Part shown: one piece after another, positions 16,164 through 28,593 of the stretch
How the letters are laid out: each line of letters opens with the position of its first letter
Position numbering within the stretch: the stretch's first letter is position 1
Source of the DNA: Ectobacillus funiculus
GTDB lineage: Bacteria > Bacillota > Bacilli > Bacillales > Bacillaceae_G
Assembly (NCBI RefSeq): GCF_004138295.1
Contig: NZ_SCFM01000030.1
Span: forward strand, 26,139 to 90,138
DNA: 64,000 nucleotides
Direction of reading: 5' to 3'
Notes under the pieces: model-generated
The model's database searches: none
Told to the model about the DNA's origin: nothing
Seen by the model: the letters and a program-made list of their open reading frames with translations, nothing else
Translations under genes and position numbers: made by a program

Positions 16164-16790
16164 ATGAAGAGACTATTGCTAACAACCGTTGCCGCCCTTT
16201 CCCTCTTAACAGCCTGTCAGGCCAGGGATACAGCTGAAGTGGGAAAAGGGGGTGATGCGCTTCAGCAGGAAGAGGGCGGGCGTGTCCTTCTATCCAATGA
16301 GGGAAATACAAATAGCATGTACAGACATGACTCCAATACGGGCGAGATGCGATATGCCACAACAAATATGGGGTATTCACGCAGACAAAAAAATGACAGT
16401 GCAGACCGTAACCGCAATCAGGTTGCCTATATTGACAGAGAAAGACTTGCCAATATTATTACCGATCTAGAAATTAAGATGCCGGACGTAACAGATGCAG
16501 CAACGATGGTGACGGACGATGAAGTATTTGTTGTCTATCGGGCTAACACAACCAATCCAAAGCTCGTTCAAGATCAGGTCCGCAAAACCGCTCTCTCTGT
16601 CGTACCGCGCTACTATCATGTATATACCTCCACAGAGCAGAAGCTAATGACACAAATGGAGGGCTTAAAATCTGGAAAAATGAACAACACCGAATTCTCT
16701 CACACAATTGACATGTTAAAGCGGGAAATGAGCACCAACCCGCATTTGAACAATCAACGTGATGATTCGATGCAAAATACGGTGAAATAG
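16164..16790 (+). CDS. yutC: YhcN/YlaJ-family sporulation lipoprotein (YutC)
   Basis: 208 residues. The start MKRLLLTTVAALSLLTAC is a lipoprotein signal peptide with the lipidated cysteine near residue 18. The remainder has the YhcN/YlaJ domain (about residues 85-165: ADxxVVxxxVFVVY-like, then a VVPRYYHVYTS strand). Family members are spore inner-membrane or germination-related lipoproteins. The ATG at 16164 follows a perfect AAGGAGGTG; the GTG at 16155 lies within that site. It is convergent with lipA. Confidence 0.88.
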   Translation: MKRLLLTTVAALSLLTACQARDTAEVGKGGDALQQEEGGRVLLSNEGNTNSMYRHDSNTGEMRYATTNMGYSRRQKNDSADRNRNQVAYIDRERLANIITDLEIKMPDVTDAATMVTDDEVFVVYRANTTNPKLVQDQVRKTALSVVPRYYHVYTSTEQKLMTQMEGLKSGKMNNTEFSHTIDMLKREMSTNPHLNNQRDDSMQNTVK

Positions 16791-16791
16791 T

Positions 16792-16819
16792 ACAAGCAGC
16801 TGAATGTTCAGCTGCTTGT
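16792..16819. terminator. Bidirectional terminator between yutC and lipA
   Basis: Arms ACAAGCAGCTGAA (16792-16804) and TTCAGCTGCTTGT (16807-16819), 13 perfect pairs, then TTTTCC. Confidence 0.85.
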
Positions 16820-16841
16820 TTTCCTAGGAGAAAGGCTCGCT

Positions 16842-17738
16842 TTAGTTCGCTTGTGCATTATGCTCCTGTGCAGATTTTACTTGCTCATCAGCATGATAAG
16901 ACGAGCGGACAAGCGGACCCGCCTCACAATGGCTGAAGCCTTTCGATAGTGCAATTTCCTTAAGTTCTGCAAATTCGGCTGGAGACCAATATTTTACAAC
17001 TGGTAAATGCTTCTTAGTCGGCTGCAGGTATTGTCCAAGAGTAACAATATTAACATTGTTAGCACGTAAATCGTCCAATGCCTCCACAATTTCTTCCTTC
17101 GTTTCTCCAAGCCCAATCATAATGCTTGATTTCGTTGGAATATCTGGCTGCATTTCCTTTGCACGGCGTAAAAATTCAAGAGAGCGATCATATTTTGCAC
17201 GTGCACGAACACGATCAGATAAGCGACGTACTGTCTCAATGTTATGGTTGAGAATATCAGGACGCGCATCCATTAGCATTCTTAGATTTTCCTCCACACC
17301 ACCCATATCAGAAGGCAATACTTCAATAGATGTGAATGGATTTTTACGGCGTACTGCGCGAACTGTTTCCGCAAAGACTGCCGCTCCCCCATCCTTCAAA
17401 TCATCGCGGGCAACTGCTGTAATTACAACGTGCTTCAAGTTCATTTGGAAGACAGAGTCTGCTACACGCTCCGGCTCCTGAAGATCTAATTCTGTTGGTA
17501 AACCTGTTTTGACCGCGCAGAAACGGCATGCACGTGTACAAATAGCCCCAAGAATCATAAAGGTTGCCGTTCTTCTTACCGCCCAGCATTCATGAATATT
17601 CGGGCATTTTGCCTCTTCACAAACCGTATGCAGGTTTTCCGAGCGCATCATTTTCTTTAGGCTCGTATAGTTTTCGTTTGTGTTTAATTTAATTTTTAAC
17701 CACTCTGGCTTACGCATATGTTCCGGTTTATTTGTCAT
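16842..17738 (-). CDS. lipA: Lipoyl synthase
   Basis: 298 residues from the ATG at 17738 (ribosome site GGAGTG); the frame extends upstream to 17771 but family length and alignment favour the internal start. It is a radical-SAM enzyme that inserts two sulfurs into protein-bound octanoate. Both clusters' ligands are present: auxiliary C40/C45/C51 ([12 protein letters not shown]) and radical-SAM C67/C71/C74 (CTRACRFC), plus the C-terminal RSSYHAD serine motif. Its auxiliary cluster is consumed as the sulfur source, so it depends on carriers such as YutI; the SUF operon is 4 kb away. GcvH, a lipoylated protein, is encoded at 32109-32492. Confidence 0.97.
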   Translation of the reverse strand: MTNKPEHMRKPEWLKIKLNTNENYTSLKKMMRSENLHTVCEEAKCPNIHECWAVRRTATFMILGAICTRACRFCAVKTGLPTELDLQEPERVADSVFQMNLKHVVITAVARDDLKDGGAAVFAETVRAVRRKNPFTSIEVLPSDMGGVEENLRMLMDARPDILNHNIETVRRLSDRVRARAKYDRSLEFLRRAKEMQPDIPTKSSIMIGLGETKEEIVEALDDLRANNVNIVTLGQYLQPTKKHLPVVKYWSPAEFAELKEIALSKGFSHCEAGPLVRSSYHADEQVKSAQEHNAQAN

Positions 17739-17904
17739 AATCATCACTCCACTTTTTTCCGCATACTTCACAGTAACATATCTATTTTAAAGGAATTTTG
17801 CAAAATGCTCAAACATTGCGTGCCATTACCATTAATTTCCCATTATGAAATATCGTGTATATCCCAAACTATAAAGAGTAACGGCTGGAAAGGAGCTTAT
17901 ACCC

Positions 17905-18903
17905 GTGTATAAAAAACTCTTCCTTCTCATGAGCATTAGTTTGCTTCTTCTTCAAGGAAAAGTATACGGAGAGGCAAATGATAAAGAGAAGATTTACAAA
18001 AAACGAATGGCATTATATAAGGAAATGGAAAGTGTAACATTTATTCCTTGGTATTACTACGCTGCAATCGATCAGTATGAGCGCAACGTTCGATCTGTAC
18101 GACGCGATATTCCGAAAAAGCAAAACGGTGTGATTTCCATTTATTTCAAACCGGAAATATGGTCCGGTCCTAATAATCCAAACCAAGGAGATAGTAATCC
18201 TTACACAATTGGGTTATTTGGAGGAATGGGATTAGATGGGAATGGAGATGGCTCCGCTGACTCAAATAATGACAGAGATGCATTGTATACGATGGCTACA
18301 ACACTCAGCCATTTCGGAACAGATCGTGACCATTTAAAAATTGCGCTTTGGGAGTATTATCAACGCGCCAAAACAGTTGAAATTATTTTAGGGTATGCCC
18401 GTATTTATCATCATTACGGCCGGTTACAAATTGAAGGAAATGCGTTTCCTGTACCAGTGCGAAGCAATCATAGCTACCGCAGTACCTTTGGTGATAAACG
18501 AAGCTTCGGCGGAAGGCGCATGCATGAAGGGACAGATATCTTTGCCGCTCACGGCGTTCCTGTTCGCGCAACATGCTATGGCATTATAGAATTAAAGGGC
18601 TGGAACCGTCTAGGCGGTTGGCGCATCGGGATTCGTGATCTAAACAACAACTATCATTATTACGCTCACCTAGGAGGCTTTGCAAAGAATATAGCGATTG
18701 GACAAATTGTCGAGCCAGGTACCGTAATTGGCTTCGTCGGCAACACTGGCTATGGACCGCCAGGAACAGCAGGGAAATTCCCGCCGCATCTTCACTATGG
18801 AACATATAAAGATAACGGCTATATGGAATGGGCATATGACCCGTACTATCAGCTTAGCTTTTGGGAACGCCAGGAACGGCAAGCGCTTAAGAAAAACCGG
18901 TAA
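17905..18903 (+). CDS. lytH: LytH-type M23 peptidase (sporulation L-Ala-D-Glu endopeptidase)
   Basis: 332 residues with a signal peptide (KKLFLLMSISLLLLQGKVYG). The C-terminal M23/LytM domain has the zinc ligands H207 and D211 (MHEGTDIF) and H297 in HLHYG, with H295 as catalytic histidine. LytH acts in the forespore-cortex space, cutting the L-Ala-D-Glu bond so that cortex muropeptides carry single alanine side chains. The GTG at 17905 follows GGAAAGGAGC. It is in the Bacillus position next to yunB. The 166-base upstream spacer contains possible sigma-G-like elements, but I cannot fix them. Confidence 0.93.
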   Translation: MYKKLFLLMSISLLLLQGKVYGEANDKEKIYKKRMALYKEMESVTFIPWYYYAAIDQYERNVRSVRRDIPKKQNGVISIYFKPEIWSGPNNPNQGDSNPYTIGLFGGMGLDGNGDGSADSNNDRDALYTMATTLSHFGTDRDHLKIALWEYYQRAKTVEIILGYARIYHHYGRLQIEGNAFPVPVRSNHSYRSTFGDKRSFGGRRMHEGTDIFAAHGVPVRATCYGIIELKGWNRLGGWRIGIRDLNNNYHYYAHLGGFAKNIAIGQIVEPGTVIGFVGNTGYGPPGTAGKFPPHLHYGTYKDNGYMEWAYDPYYQLSFWERQERQALKKNR

Positions 18904-18941
18904 ATCAAGCTGGAGGTTTATACTTTCCTACAGTGTCAAAA
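18904..18941 (+). repeat. Dispersed repeat family R, copy 11 (right-end fragment)
   Basis: Only about 38 bases, AGCTGGAGGTTTATACTTTCCTACAGTGTC, directly after the lytH stop and directly before its terminator. Confidence 0.75.
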
Positions 18942-18947
18942 TAACGA

Positions 18948-18985
18948 AGAGGTATATGATCTAACATGTCATGTACCTCTTTTTA
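18948..18985. terminator. Terminator between convergent lytH and yunB
   Basis: Arms AGAGGTATATGA (18948-18959) and TCATGTACCTCT (18969-18980) with one mismatch, then TTTTT. Confidence 0.8.
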
Positions 18986-18992
18986 CTATCAA

Positions 18993-19769
18993 TTATGAAT
19001 TCTTTTCCTTTATAGCAGGAAGTGCCGGACTTGCGCCATTTGTTCCGCCATTATGATAGTAACTCGGAACGTCTCCCTGAATAATCTTAATCATGAGCGG
19101 AATATCCGTTTTGACCGTCGTTTCCTTCGTCTCAAACGGAATAATGACCTTCAGCATCACCTCGACCTCCATAACAACCTGCACCATCGCATTATTAATC
19201 CCATACGGCTTAACTTGCTCCTTTACCTTTGCGCTTACATTTCCAACAGTTGTAAAGCTAACAGGAATTTTAGGTCCTATGTTTCCGAGAATGGCGTTCT
19301 TCGTTACCTGTCCGAGAGGTACCGTGAATAGGATGCCCTCATCAGCTAAACTTTTTGCCAAATTGACCTTTGTCGTTCCTTGAATGCCTAGCTTCTCAAC
19401 ATTTCCCTTTTCCGCTGCATGCAAATATTTTTCCATAGTAGTTGTCGTAGACGTCACGATGGAGCTTACCATTTGCGCATTAACATCGACAGATGATACA
19501 TTGCCATCGTTATCCTTTTCCACTTTTACAAGTTTTTCTGTGTTTAATCCTTCTGACAGCCTATCCTCTACAGCCTTTGTCATAATAACAATAGCAAGCC
19601 GCTTCGTTTCTACTTCCGCATAAGACATCAGCGTCGGTTCAATACCTTTATTTACAAGCCATAGTCCTTGAACGCTCAGCACGAGAAAAAGGAAAAATGA
19701 AATCATCAGCACATACCGGAATGGGAGCGGACCGCGGCGAAGCCTGAAGCTGCGTCGTATTCTGCGCAT
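18993..19769 (-). CDS. yunB: Sporulation protein YunB
   Basis: 258 residues from the ATG at 19769 (ribosome site GGAGGGG). A basic N-terminus (MRRIRRSFRLRRGPL) is followed by one membrane helix (about residues 19-42), so most of the protein is outside the membrane. The remainder is the YunB domain, with motifs ILGNIGPKIPVSF and TKETTVKTDIPLMI typical of this family, which resembles outside-facing channel-associated sporulation proteins. In B. subtilis yunB is sigma-E-controlled and needed for normal spores. It is convergent with lytH. Confidence 0.92.
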   Translation of the reverse strand: MRRIRRSFRLRRGPLPFRYVLMISFFLFLVLSVQGLWLVNKGIEPTLMSYAEVETKRLAIVIMTKAVEDRLSEGLNTEKLVKVEKDNDGNVSSVDVNAQMVSSIVTSTTTTMEKYLHAAEKGNVEKLGIQGTTKVNLAKSLADEGILFTVPLGQVTKNAILGNIGPKIPVSFTTVGNVSAKVKEQVKPYGINNAMVQVVMEVEVMLKVIIPFETKETTVKTDIPLMIKIIQGDVPSYYHNGGTNGASPALPAIKEKNS

Positions 19770-19823
19770 ACAAAAACCCCTCCTTCCTAACCATATGTAT
19801 GCAGGAAGAAGGGACAATATCTG

Positions 19824-20126
19824 TCAAATCATTTTTAGCATTGCATCGCGACCAATCATGCCGACTGTAATACCGAGTCTCTCAGCCTCATACGTGACAG
19901 ATTCTAAAGGTGCCTCAAGAAGCTGTTCAATCGTACGTACACCTACTGCACGCCCTGCAATAATGCCGCGATCACGCAGCTTTTCGTTCAATAAAGCAAC
20001 ATCAAGCGCACCACACATAATATAGCCCTTCTCGCTCATCACCGCTAGCAGATTTGTTTTTGGGAGCTTCACGCTTACCGCCAAAAAGGTATGATTGTCG
20101 ATGACAATGGGCTCCAATGTAACCAT
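19824..20126 (-). CDS. yunC: YunC family protein (DUF1805)
   Basis: 100 residues, the standard size of DUF1805. Conserved MCGALDVALLNEKLRDRGI (about residues 37-55) and the GVRTIEQLLEAPLESVT segment mark the family. It is a small cytosolic protein of unknown function. The ATG at 20126 follows AAGGAGAGGAGTGTGAGAAGC. It lies between yunD and yunB in the same direction, as in B. subtilis, so it may be in one transcript with yunD. Confidence 0.92.
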   Translation of the reverse strand: MVTLEPIVIDNHTFLAVSVKLPKTNLLAVMSEKGYIMCGALDVALLNEKLRDRGIIAGRAVGVRTIEQLLEAPLESVTYEAERLGITVGMIGRDAMLKMI

Positions 20127-20176
20127 TGCTTCTCACACTCCTCTCCTTTTATCTGTATGAAAGGAGAAAGCAGATG

Positions 20177-21643
20177 TTACAATTTCATTAAAGTGTCTTG
20201 TAATACGTCACGCAGCAGCTCCGGCAGAAAATACTTTTTCTCAGTCGCATTTGCAAGCTCAGGATAAATGTATCCAAATGTAAACATATCAAGCGTGCCC
20301 ACTGAATACACCCGCTCCGGCTCAAGCTGGCGTCCATTCACCAGTACCTCTTTTAACAACAGCTTATTCCCCGGAATGTCGTCAGGAGTCACTTCGAGGC
20401 CAGAATAAATCATTTTCCCCATTACTTTGCCGCGAAAACCAAGACCCTTAATTTCTAGCTGCTCAGTCTGTGGTCTATGCGCTTTAATAATGACCTCCCG
20501 CAATGTTTTTCCTGTAATAAGCAAACGGCATGGATTAATAGGATGAGGACAAATACGGTGAATATCCCGGCGCGTAATATGTCCCTGAGGAAGTGAATCA
20601 AGCAGCACTCCTGCATTCAGCATGCCAATTTCCGCATCACACCACTCCTTTAAAGAATCTGCGAGCATTTTATTGAATGCTGTTTCTTCATACCAATGTG
20701 CGTGCAAAGTTTCTTTTAATTCAACAACAGGCTCATTCATTAGCTGTTCACTTTCTTCCTGCAGCATCCGCATGCTCTGATCCATCCCAGCATCAGTATA
20801 TCCGCCAAGAAGCTTAGAGGGGATCACACGTGCCTGCTTGCTTATAAGCTTCTTCTTTGTAAATTGCAGCTTGACATGCCCCACGTACTGTCCCCATTTC
20901 CCCGTACAACAAAGAAGGGTGTCGTTCACAAGCAGTCCGGTTTCAAACAAGTGATGCGTATGCGCACCAAGAATAACATCAATATCATAATGCTCAGCGA
21001 TGTATTCATCCTCATTGCGCCCAAGATGAGATAAAAGAATAACCGCATCTGCCTGATGCCGAATCTCCGCCAATACCTCCTCTAACGCCTCATATGGGTC
21101 ACTAACTTTCCAGCCAAGCTGCGAATAGAACGCCTCATATGCAACTGTAAGGCCAAAAAATGCAATGACAGCTCCGTTTGGCAATGTGTACAGATCATAC
21201 AGCTTCGTCCAGCTCGGACGACTTCCGTTCTCTTCAAATAAATTTGCAAGCAGCACTTGAAACTTTGCTTCTTCATACAGCTCAGCTAATTGCTTTTTAG
21301 AGAGCGTAATGCCTTCATTATTTCCGATGGTTACATAATCGTACCCTGCCCCGTTCAATAGCTTTACATTCCCCTTGCCGCCCGTTGCTTCAGAAATCAC
21401 ATGGAATCTATCGATATGATCACCAATGTCTAATATAAAAGCAGCTTCTCCCTGCTGCTTATGCCTTTGTTTCTCCTGCCGGACAAACCGGGAAATAGAA
21501 CTCCATTCTTCAAAATGACTATGTAAATCATTGGTATGGTATAAATGAACGACTGCTTCTTGGTCTGGTTTCAGAAAACAACACTCCTCTCTCCGTTTGC
21601 CCATCTTCTTTATCGTTTTTAGCTCAGAAGACTCCCTCCTCAA
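20177..21643 (-). CDS. yunD: YunD: bifunctional UDP-sugar hydrolase/5'-nucleotidase-type metallophosphoesterase
   Basis: Up to 488 residues. The N-terminal calcineurin-like phosphoesterase domain has YHTNDLHSHFE, DIGDHIDRF, GNNEG and GAHTHH, the metal-binding blocks; the family's usual GNHE is GNNE here. The C-terminal 5'-nucleotidase domain occupies about residues 310-460. I see no signal peptide, so it is probably cytosolic, unlike exported UshA. The start is unsettled: the open frame begins at a TTG at 21643 inside a GGAGGGAG stretch, while the ATG at 21604 has no ribosome site. The conserved protein begins near residue 30. Confidence 0.88.
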   Translation of the reverse strand: MRRESSELKTIKKMGKRREECCFLKPDQEAVVHLYHTNDLHSHFEEWSSISRFVRQEKQRHKQQGEAAFILDIGDHIDRFHVISEATGGKGNVKLLNGAGYDYVTIGNNEGITLSKKQLAELYEEAKFQVLLANLFEENGSRPSWTKLYDLYTLPNGAVIAFFGLTVAYEAFYSQLGWKVSDPYEALEEVLAEIRHQADAVILLSHLGRNEDEYIAEHYDIDVILGAHTHHLFETGLLVNDTLLCCTGKWGQYVGHVKLQFTKKKLISKQARVIPSKLLGGYTDAGMDQSMRMLQEESEQLMNEPVVELKETLHAHWYEETAFNKMLADSLKEWCDAEIGMLNAGVLLDSLPQGHITRRDIHRICPHPINPCRLLITGKTLREVIIKAHRPQTEQLEIKGLGFRGKVMGKMIYSGLEVTPDDIPGNKLLLKEVLVNGRQLEPERVYSVGTLDMFTFGYIYPELANATEKKYFLPELLRDVLQDTLMKL

Positions 21644-21789
21644 CTTGTGTGGAGGCGGAAGTGTTCAACTTACTTGCGTACAATATAGAAGGAAATGACA
21701 ATTGTACAAGTCTCTTACTTTAAATTATGTTATTTCAACAAGAAAAATCAATAAAAAGAGCAGGTTTCTAAAAGAGATTTTTTCTTAGA

Positions 21790-21850
21790 AAAGCGGACAT
21801 AATCCGGTTTATCGGCTAAAGGAGCTATATCCGATAAGCTGCTTTATATT
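21790..21850. repeat. Unassigned hairpin sequence beginning AGAAAAGCGGACA
   Basis: Contains TTATCGG...CCGATAA arms. Its first bases (AGAAAAGCGGACA) resemble the left end of the family S element at 56690 and 63705, but the core differs, so it may be a further diverged element. Confidence 0.35.
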
Positions 21851-21897
21851 CAAATCAAACAGGCTTTAGGAACGTTCCCTAAAGCCTGTTTGATTTG
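21851..21897 (-). terminator. Terminator of the suf operon
   Basis: A 20-base stem: 21851-21870 and 21878-21897 (arms CAAATCAAACAGGCTTTAGG and its complement) with loop AACGTTC. It is the strongest terminator hairpin in the window and lies 40 bases after sufB. Confidence 0.92.
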
Positions 21898-21936
21898 TTT
21901 CACTATAACATCTAATCCGTTAAGGCAATAAGAGTC

Positions 21937-23334
21937 TTAACCGATAGAACCTTCCATCTCGAACTTAATGAGACGGTTCATTTCAACTGCATATTCCATT
22001 GGAAGCTCACGTGTGAATGGCTCGATGAAGCCCATAACAATCATTTCTGTTGCTTCCTGCTCAGAAATACCACGGCTCATGAGATAGAATAATTGCTCTT
22101 CAGATACCTTTGATACCTTCGCTTCATGCTCAAGTGAGATATTGTCGTTCAAAATCTCATTGTATGGGATTGTATCGGATGTGGATTGGTTATCCATAAT
22201 GAGCGTATCACACTCGATGTTTGAACGGGAACCTTCCGCTTTACGACCAAAGTGAACAATACCACGATATGTCACTTTTCCACCGTGCTTTGAAATAGAC
22301 TTAGACACAATTGTGGAGGATGTGTTTGGCGCTAAGTGAATCATTTTCGCACCTGCATCCTGATGCTGACCTTTACCAGCAATTGCGATAGAAAGCGTCA
22401 AGCCACGTGCACCTTCTCCTTTTAGGATAACCGCAGGGTATTTCATTGTCAGCTTAGACCCGATATTACCGTCAATCCATTCCATTGTCGCATTCGCTTC
22501 ACAAACTGTACGCTTCGTTACAAGATTGTAGACGTTGTTTGCCCAGTTTTGAATCGTTGTATAACGGCAGTAGCCGCCCTTTTTCACGATAATTTCTACA
22601 ACGGCACTATGCAGTGAGTTTGTTGTATAAACAGGAGCTGTACAACCTTCTACATAGTGAACGTGCGCATCCTCATCAACAACAATTAATGTACGCTCAA
22701 ACTGTCCCATGTTTTCAGAGTTAATACGGAAATACGCTTGCAAAGGTGTATCAACCTTAACTCCTTTTGGAACGTAGATGAAAGAGCCTCCAGACCAAAC
22801 TGCAGAGTTTAATGCTGAGAATTTGTTATCAGTTGGAGGAACTACCTTTCCGAAATGCTCACGGAAAATATCCTCATTCTCTTTAAGAGCACTGTCTGTA
22901 TCTTTAAATACGATTCCAAGCGCTTCAAGGTCTTCCTTCATGTTGTGATATACAACCTCAGATTCATACTGAGCGGATACACCCGCAAGGTATTTTTGCT
23001 CTGCTTCCGGAATACCTAGTTTATCAAATGTTGCTTTAATTTCATCAGGTACTTCATCCCAAGACTTTTCGGACTTCTCAGATGGCTTTACGTAATACGT
23101 GATTTCATCGAAGTTTAAGTCATTTAAGTCTCCGCCCCATTGCGGCATTGGCATGTTGTAGAAATGCTCCAGTGACTTCAAACGGAAGTCAAGCATCCAC
23201 TGTGGCTCACCCTTCATGCGGGAGATTTCTTCTACGATTTCTTTTGTTAATCCGCGCTTAGAACGGAAAATTGATACGTCTTTATCTTTAAATCCATATT
23301 TATAATCGCCGATATCCGGCATTTGCTTCGCCAT
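21937..23334 (-). CDS. sufB: Fe-S cluster assembly protein SufB
   Basis: 465 residues, the normal SufB length. SufB is the scaffold core of the SufBCD complex on which clusters are built. The large beta-helix region and the C-terminal block with [23 protein letters not shown] are diagnostic. It is the last gene of the operon sufC-sufD-sufS-sufU-sufB, 30 bases after sufU, with GGAGGG before the ATG at 23334. A strong terminator follows. In Bacillales SUF is the only housekeeping Fe-S assembly route and is essential. Confidence 0.97.
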   Translation of the reverse strand: MAKQMPDIGDYKYGFKDKDVSIFRSKRGLTKEIVEEISRMKGEPQWMLDFRLKSLEHFYNMPMPQWGGDLNDLNFDEITYYVKPSEKSEKSWDEVPDEIKATFDKLGIPEAEQKYLAGVSAQYESEVVYHNMKEDLEALGIVFKDTDSALKENEDIFREHFGKVVPPTDNKFSALNSAVWSGGSFIYVPKGVKVDTPLQAYFRINSENMGQFERTLIVVDEDAHVHYVEGCTAPVYTTNSLHSAVVEIIVKKGGYCRYTTIQNWANNVYNLVTKRTVCEANATMEWIDGNIGSKLTMKYPAVILKGEGARGLTLSIAIAGKGQHQDAGAKMIHLAPNTSSTIVSKSISKHGGKVTYRGIVHFGRKAEGSRSNIECDTLIMDNQSTSDTIPYNEILNDNISLEHEAKVSKVSEEQLFYLMSRGISEQEATEMIVMGFIEPFTRELPMEYAVEMNRLIKFEMEGSIG

Positions 23335-23364
23335 TTTATTTCCCTCCTTAATATCCCGAGAGCA

Positions 23365-26301
<2,937 letters not shown>

Positions 26302-26319
26302 GATTATCCTCCTATCCGC

Positions 26320-27102
26320 TTACGCTTCTTGCTCTGCTTCGTCTTCGATGCCGAGTTCCTTTTTAATCCAGTCATATCCTTCTGCTTCTAGACGTTGTGC
26401 CAATTCTGGACCACCAGATTTTACAACGCGACCGTTCATCATAACGTGTACAAAATCAGGCGTGATGTAGTTAAGAAGACGTTGATAGTGCGTGATAATT
26501 AAGCAACCAAAGTCTTCACCACGCATTTCGTTGATTCCTTTAGAAACAACCTTTAACGCATCGATATCTAATCCAGAATCGATTTCATCTAAGATAGCAA
26601 ACTTCGGCTGAAGCATCATTAATTGAAGAATTTCGTTACGCTTCTTTTCGCCCCCAGAAAAGCCTTCGTTTAAATAACGCTGTGCCATTGCGGAATCCAT
26701 TTCCAAGAAGTCCATGTTTTTGTCCAATGTACGGATGAATTTCATTAGAGAAATTTCATCGCCCTCTTCACGACGTGCATTCATTGCAGAGCGAAGGAAG
26801 TCTGCGTTTGTTACGCCGTTAATTTCGCTTGGGTATTGCATTGCCAAAAATAGACCTGCGCGAGCTCTCTCGTCAACTTCCATTTCTAATACATCTTCAG
26901 CATCAAGCGTAATGCTTCCGCTTGTTACTTCATATTTCGGATGACCCATAATTGCAGAAGATAACGTTGATTTACCCGTTCCGTTCGGACCCATGATTGC
27001 ATGGATTTCTCCGCCTTTTACTTCAATGTTTACGCCTTTTAAGATTTCTTTTTCATCAATGGATACATGCAGATCCTTAATTGTTAAAGTTGAACCAGCC
27101 AT
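26320..27102 (-). CDS. sufC: Fe-S assembly ATPase SufC
   Basis: 260 residues from the ATG at 27102 (GGAGG then 7 bases; a GTG codon precedes it). An ABC-type ATPase that drives conformational change of SufBCD. Walker A GPNGTGKST (about residues 38-46), signature LNEGFSGGEKKRNEI, Walker B FAILDEIDSGLD and H-loop IITHYQR are all intact. First gene of the operon. The leader upstream contains two direct GAATGAGAAT repeats (minus strand) that might be a metal-regulator site. Confidence 0.98.
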   Translation of the reverse strand: MAGSTLTIKDLHVSIDEKEILKGVNIEVKGGEIHAIMGPNGTGKSTLSSAIMGHPKYEVTSGSITLDAEDVLEMEVDERARAGLFLAMQYPSEINGVTNADFLRSAMNARREEGDEISLMKFIRTLDKNMDFLEMDSAMAQRYLNEGFSGGEKKRNEILQLMMLQPKFAILDEIDSGLDIDALKVVSKGINEMRGEDFGCLIITHYQRLLNYITPDFVHVMMNGRVVKSGGPELAQRLEAEGYDWIKKELGIEDEAEQEA

Positions 27103-27549
27103 CACAATACCTCCAGTTTATTTCTATATAGAAGAAAAATTGTTATAGAACTTTCACATTCTCATTTTATTCTCATTCTTATTTTATATCAATTAAAATT
27201 ATATATCAAACAGTTATAAAATTTTCGGAATTTTCTAACCACTAAACACCCAACTGCTTTGTACCATTTTATCATTTGTATTTTTTTGTGTTTTACGCTT
27301 CCTTCAAACGCACTGTATGTATTTTTTGAACCCTCCGCGCAACTATACGTTCTTAAAGTGTAAAATGAACTCGAGCACCATTATACTACACTATCCTCAA
27401 AAAAAATAATGTGCTTGTCTAAATTGCTTGCAAAAAAACAGGCTCTATATGCACTTGAATTAGGAAATATGTTATAGAGCTCCCGCAGCAGCATGAAGGC
27501 CCTGCTAAAGCGCCTAACTTTCACTTTTAATCTGAAGTACTACATATGG
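27103..27549. other. Leader/promoter region of the suf operon
   Basis: A 447-base AT-rich spacer. Two direct copies of ATTCTCATT (27158-27166 and 27170-27178; GAATGAGAAT-like on the minus strand) lie about 60 bases before sufC. No riboswitch is apparent. A fragment ACGTTCTTAAAGTGTAAAA at 27347-27365 may be a relic of family R. Confidence 0.45.
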
Positions 27550-27672
27550 TCTCCGACTAGCAAGCCGTTAAGCGAGGACAGGGACGTAGTTGCCCTTGCA
27601 CTGCATTCCTAAAATTTCCGACTGCGTCAAAATGGCTTCTAGCTGGAAATTTATACTTTCCTACAGTGGAAT
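27550..27672 (+). repeat. Dispersed repeat family R, copy 12
   Basis: Left hairpin replaced by ACTAGCAAGCCGTTAAGCGAGGACAG; the rest (GACGTAGTTGCCCTTGCACTGCATTCCTAAAATTTCC..., CTAGCTGGAAATTTATACTTTCCTACAGTG) is close to consensus. It abuts the metQ terminator. Confidence 0.9.
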
Positions 27673-27673
27673 C

Positions 27674-27708
27674 AAAAGAACCCCTGCGGGAATCACAGGG
27701 GTTCTTTT
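27674..27708 (-). terminator. Terminator of metNPQ
   Basis: Arms AAAAGAACCCCTG (27674-27686) and CAGGGGTTCTTTT (27696-27708), 13 perfect pairs, A/T tracts both sides. Confidence 0.9.
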
Positions 27709-27748
27709 CAGCCTTGAAGCCTTCAAAACCTACCGGACTTCAAATGAT

Positions 27749-28576
27749 TTATTTACTTGCAGGGATAACAGCACCTTGATATTTTTCTTGAATGAAATCT
27801 TGAATTTCTTTAGACTGCAGTACATCTACCAATGTTTGCAGTTCTTTACGCTTTTCATCACCCTTGCGGACAACTACTAAGTTAGAAGGAACAACATCAC
27901 TTCCTTCAAACGCAATGCCGTATTTTTTAATATCTACTTTCCCCTCAAGCGCATAGTTTGTGTTAATTACCACAGCATCTCCTTCCCCATTTTTAAAGGA
28001 AGTAGCGAGAAGTTTCGCCTCAATCAATGTTGAAAAGTCTAGTTTCTTTGGATTTTCTACGATATCTTCCACACGTGCATTCGCACCAACGCCCTCTTTA
28101 AGCTTGATTAACCCAGCTTTTTCAAAAATCGGAAGAATACGTCCATGGTCACTGAACGAGTTGCTCATAATAATTTTTGCACCTTCTGGAAGATCCGCTA
28201 AGCTTTTGTACTTTTTAGAATAAATTCCAATCGGCTCCTTATGAACTTCACCAATGCTCACAAAGTCATAACCTTTTTTCTCCATCTCTAAGTCTAAATA
28301 CCCTGGAGTTTGGAAATAGTTTGCATCAATTTCTTTTTCCTTTAATGCAACGTTTGGTAAAACATAGTCTTGAAACACCTTAACTTCAAGATCAATTCCT
28401 TTTTTTGCAAGCAATGGCTTTGCTGCTTCTAAAATTTCAGCATGCGGAACAGCGGATGCACCGACAATTATTTTTGTTTTTCCATCAGCTGTTTTTTCCT
28501 TTGTAGTGTCTGTTCCGCCGCAAGCCGCTAAAGCAAGAACAAAAACAGCTACAATGAGACTAAGCAGTTTTTTCAT
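27749..28576 (-). CDS. metQ: Methionine ABC transporter substrate-binding lipoprotein
   Basis: 275 residues with a lipoprotein signal ending LALAAC (C19). The NlpA/MetQ fold binds methionine (D or L) outside the membrane and delivers it to MetP. The conserved segments include NYFQTPGYL and FSDHGRILPIFEKAGLI (usually NDPTNxGRALxLL; the N-x-x-N/x-x-R element is altered to SFSDHGR). The ATG at 28576 follows GGGAGGAACGCAAA. It is the third gene of the operon, 17 bases after metP. Confidence 0.94.
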   Translation of the reverse strand: MKKLLSLIVAVFVLALAACGGTDTTKEKTADGKTKIIVGASAVPHAEILEAAKPLLAKKGIDLEVKVFQDYVLPNVALKEKEIDANYFQTPGYLDLEMEKKGYDFVSIGEVHKEPIGIYSKKYKSLADLPEGAKIIMSNSFSDHGRILPIFEKAGLIKLKEGVGANARVEDIVENPKKLDFSTLIEAKLLATSFKNGEGDAVVINTNYALEGKVDIKKYGIAFEGSDVVPSNLVVVRKGDEKRKELQTLVDVLQSKEIQDFIQEKYQGAVIPASK

Positions 28577-28593
28577 TTTGCGTTCCTCCCTAA

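Noticed and set aside
17770..17904. Sigma-G promoter of lytH
   Set aside because: TGAAATA and ACTATAA-like elements are present, but the spacing (15) does not fit the 17-18 expected.
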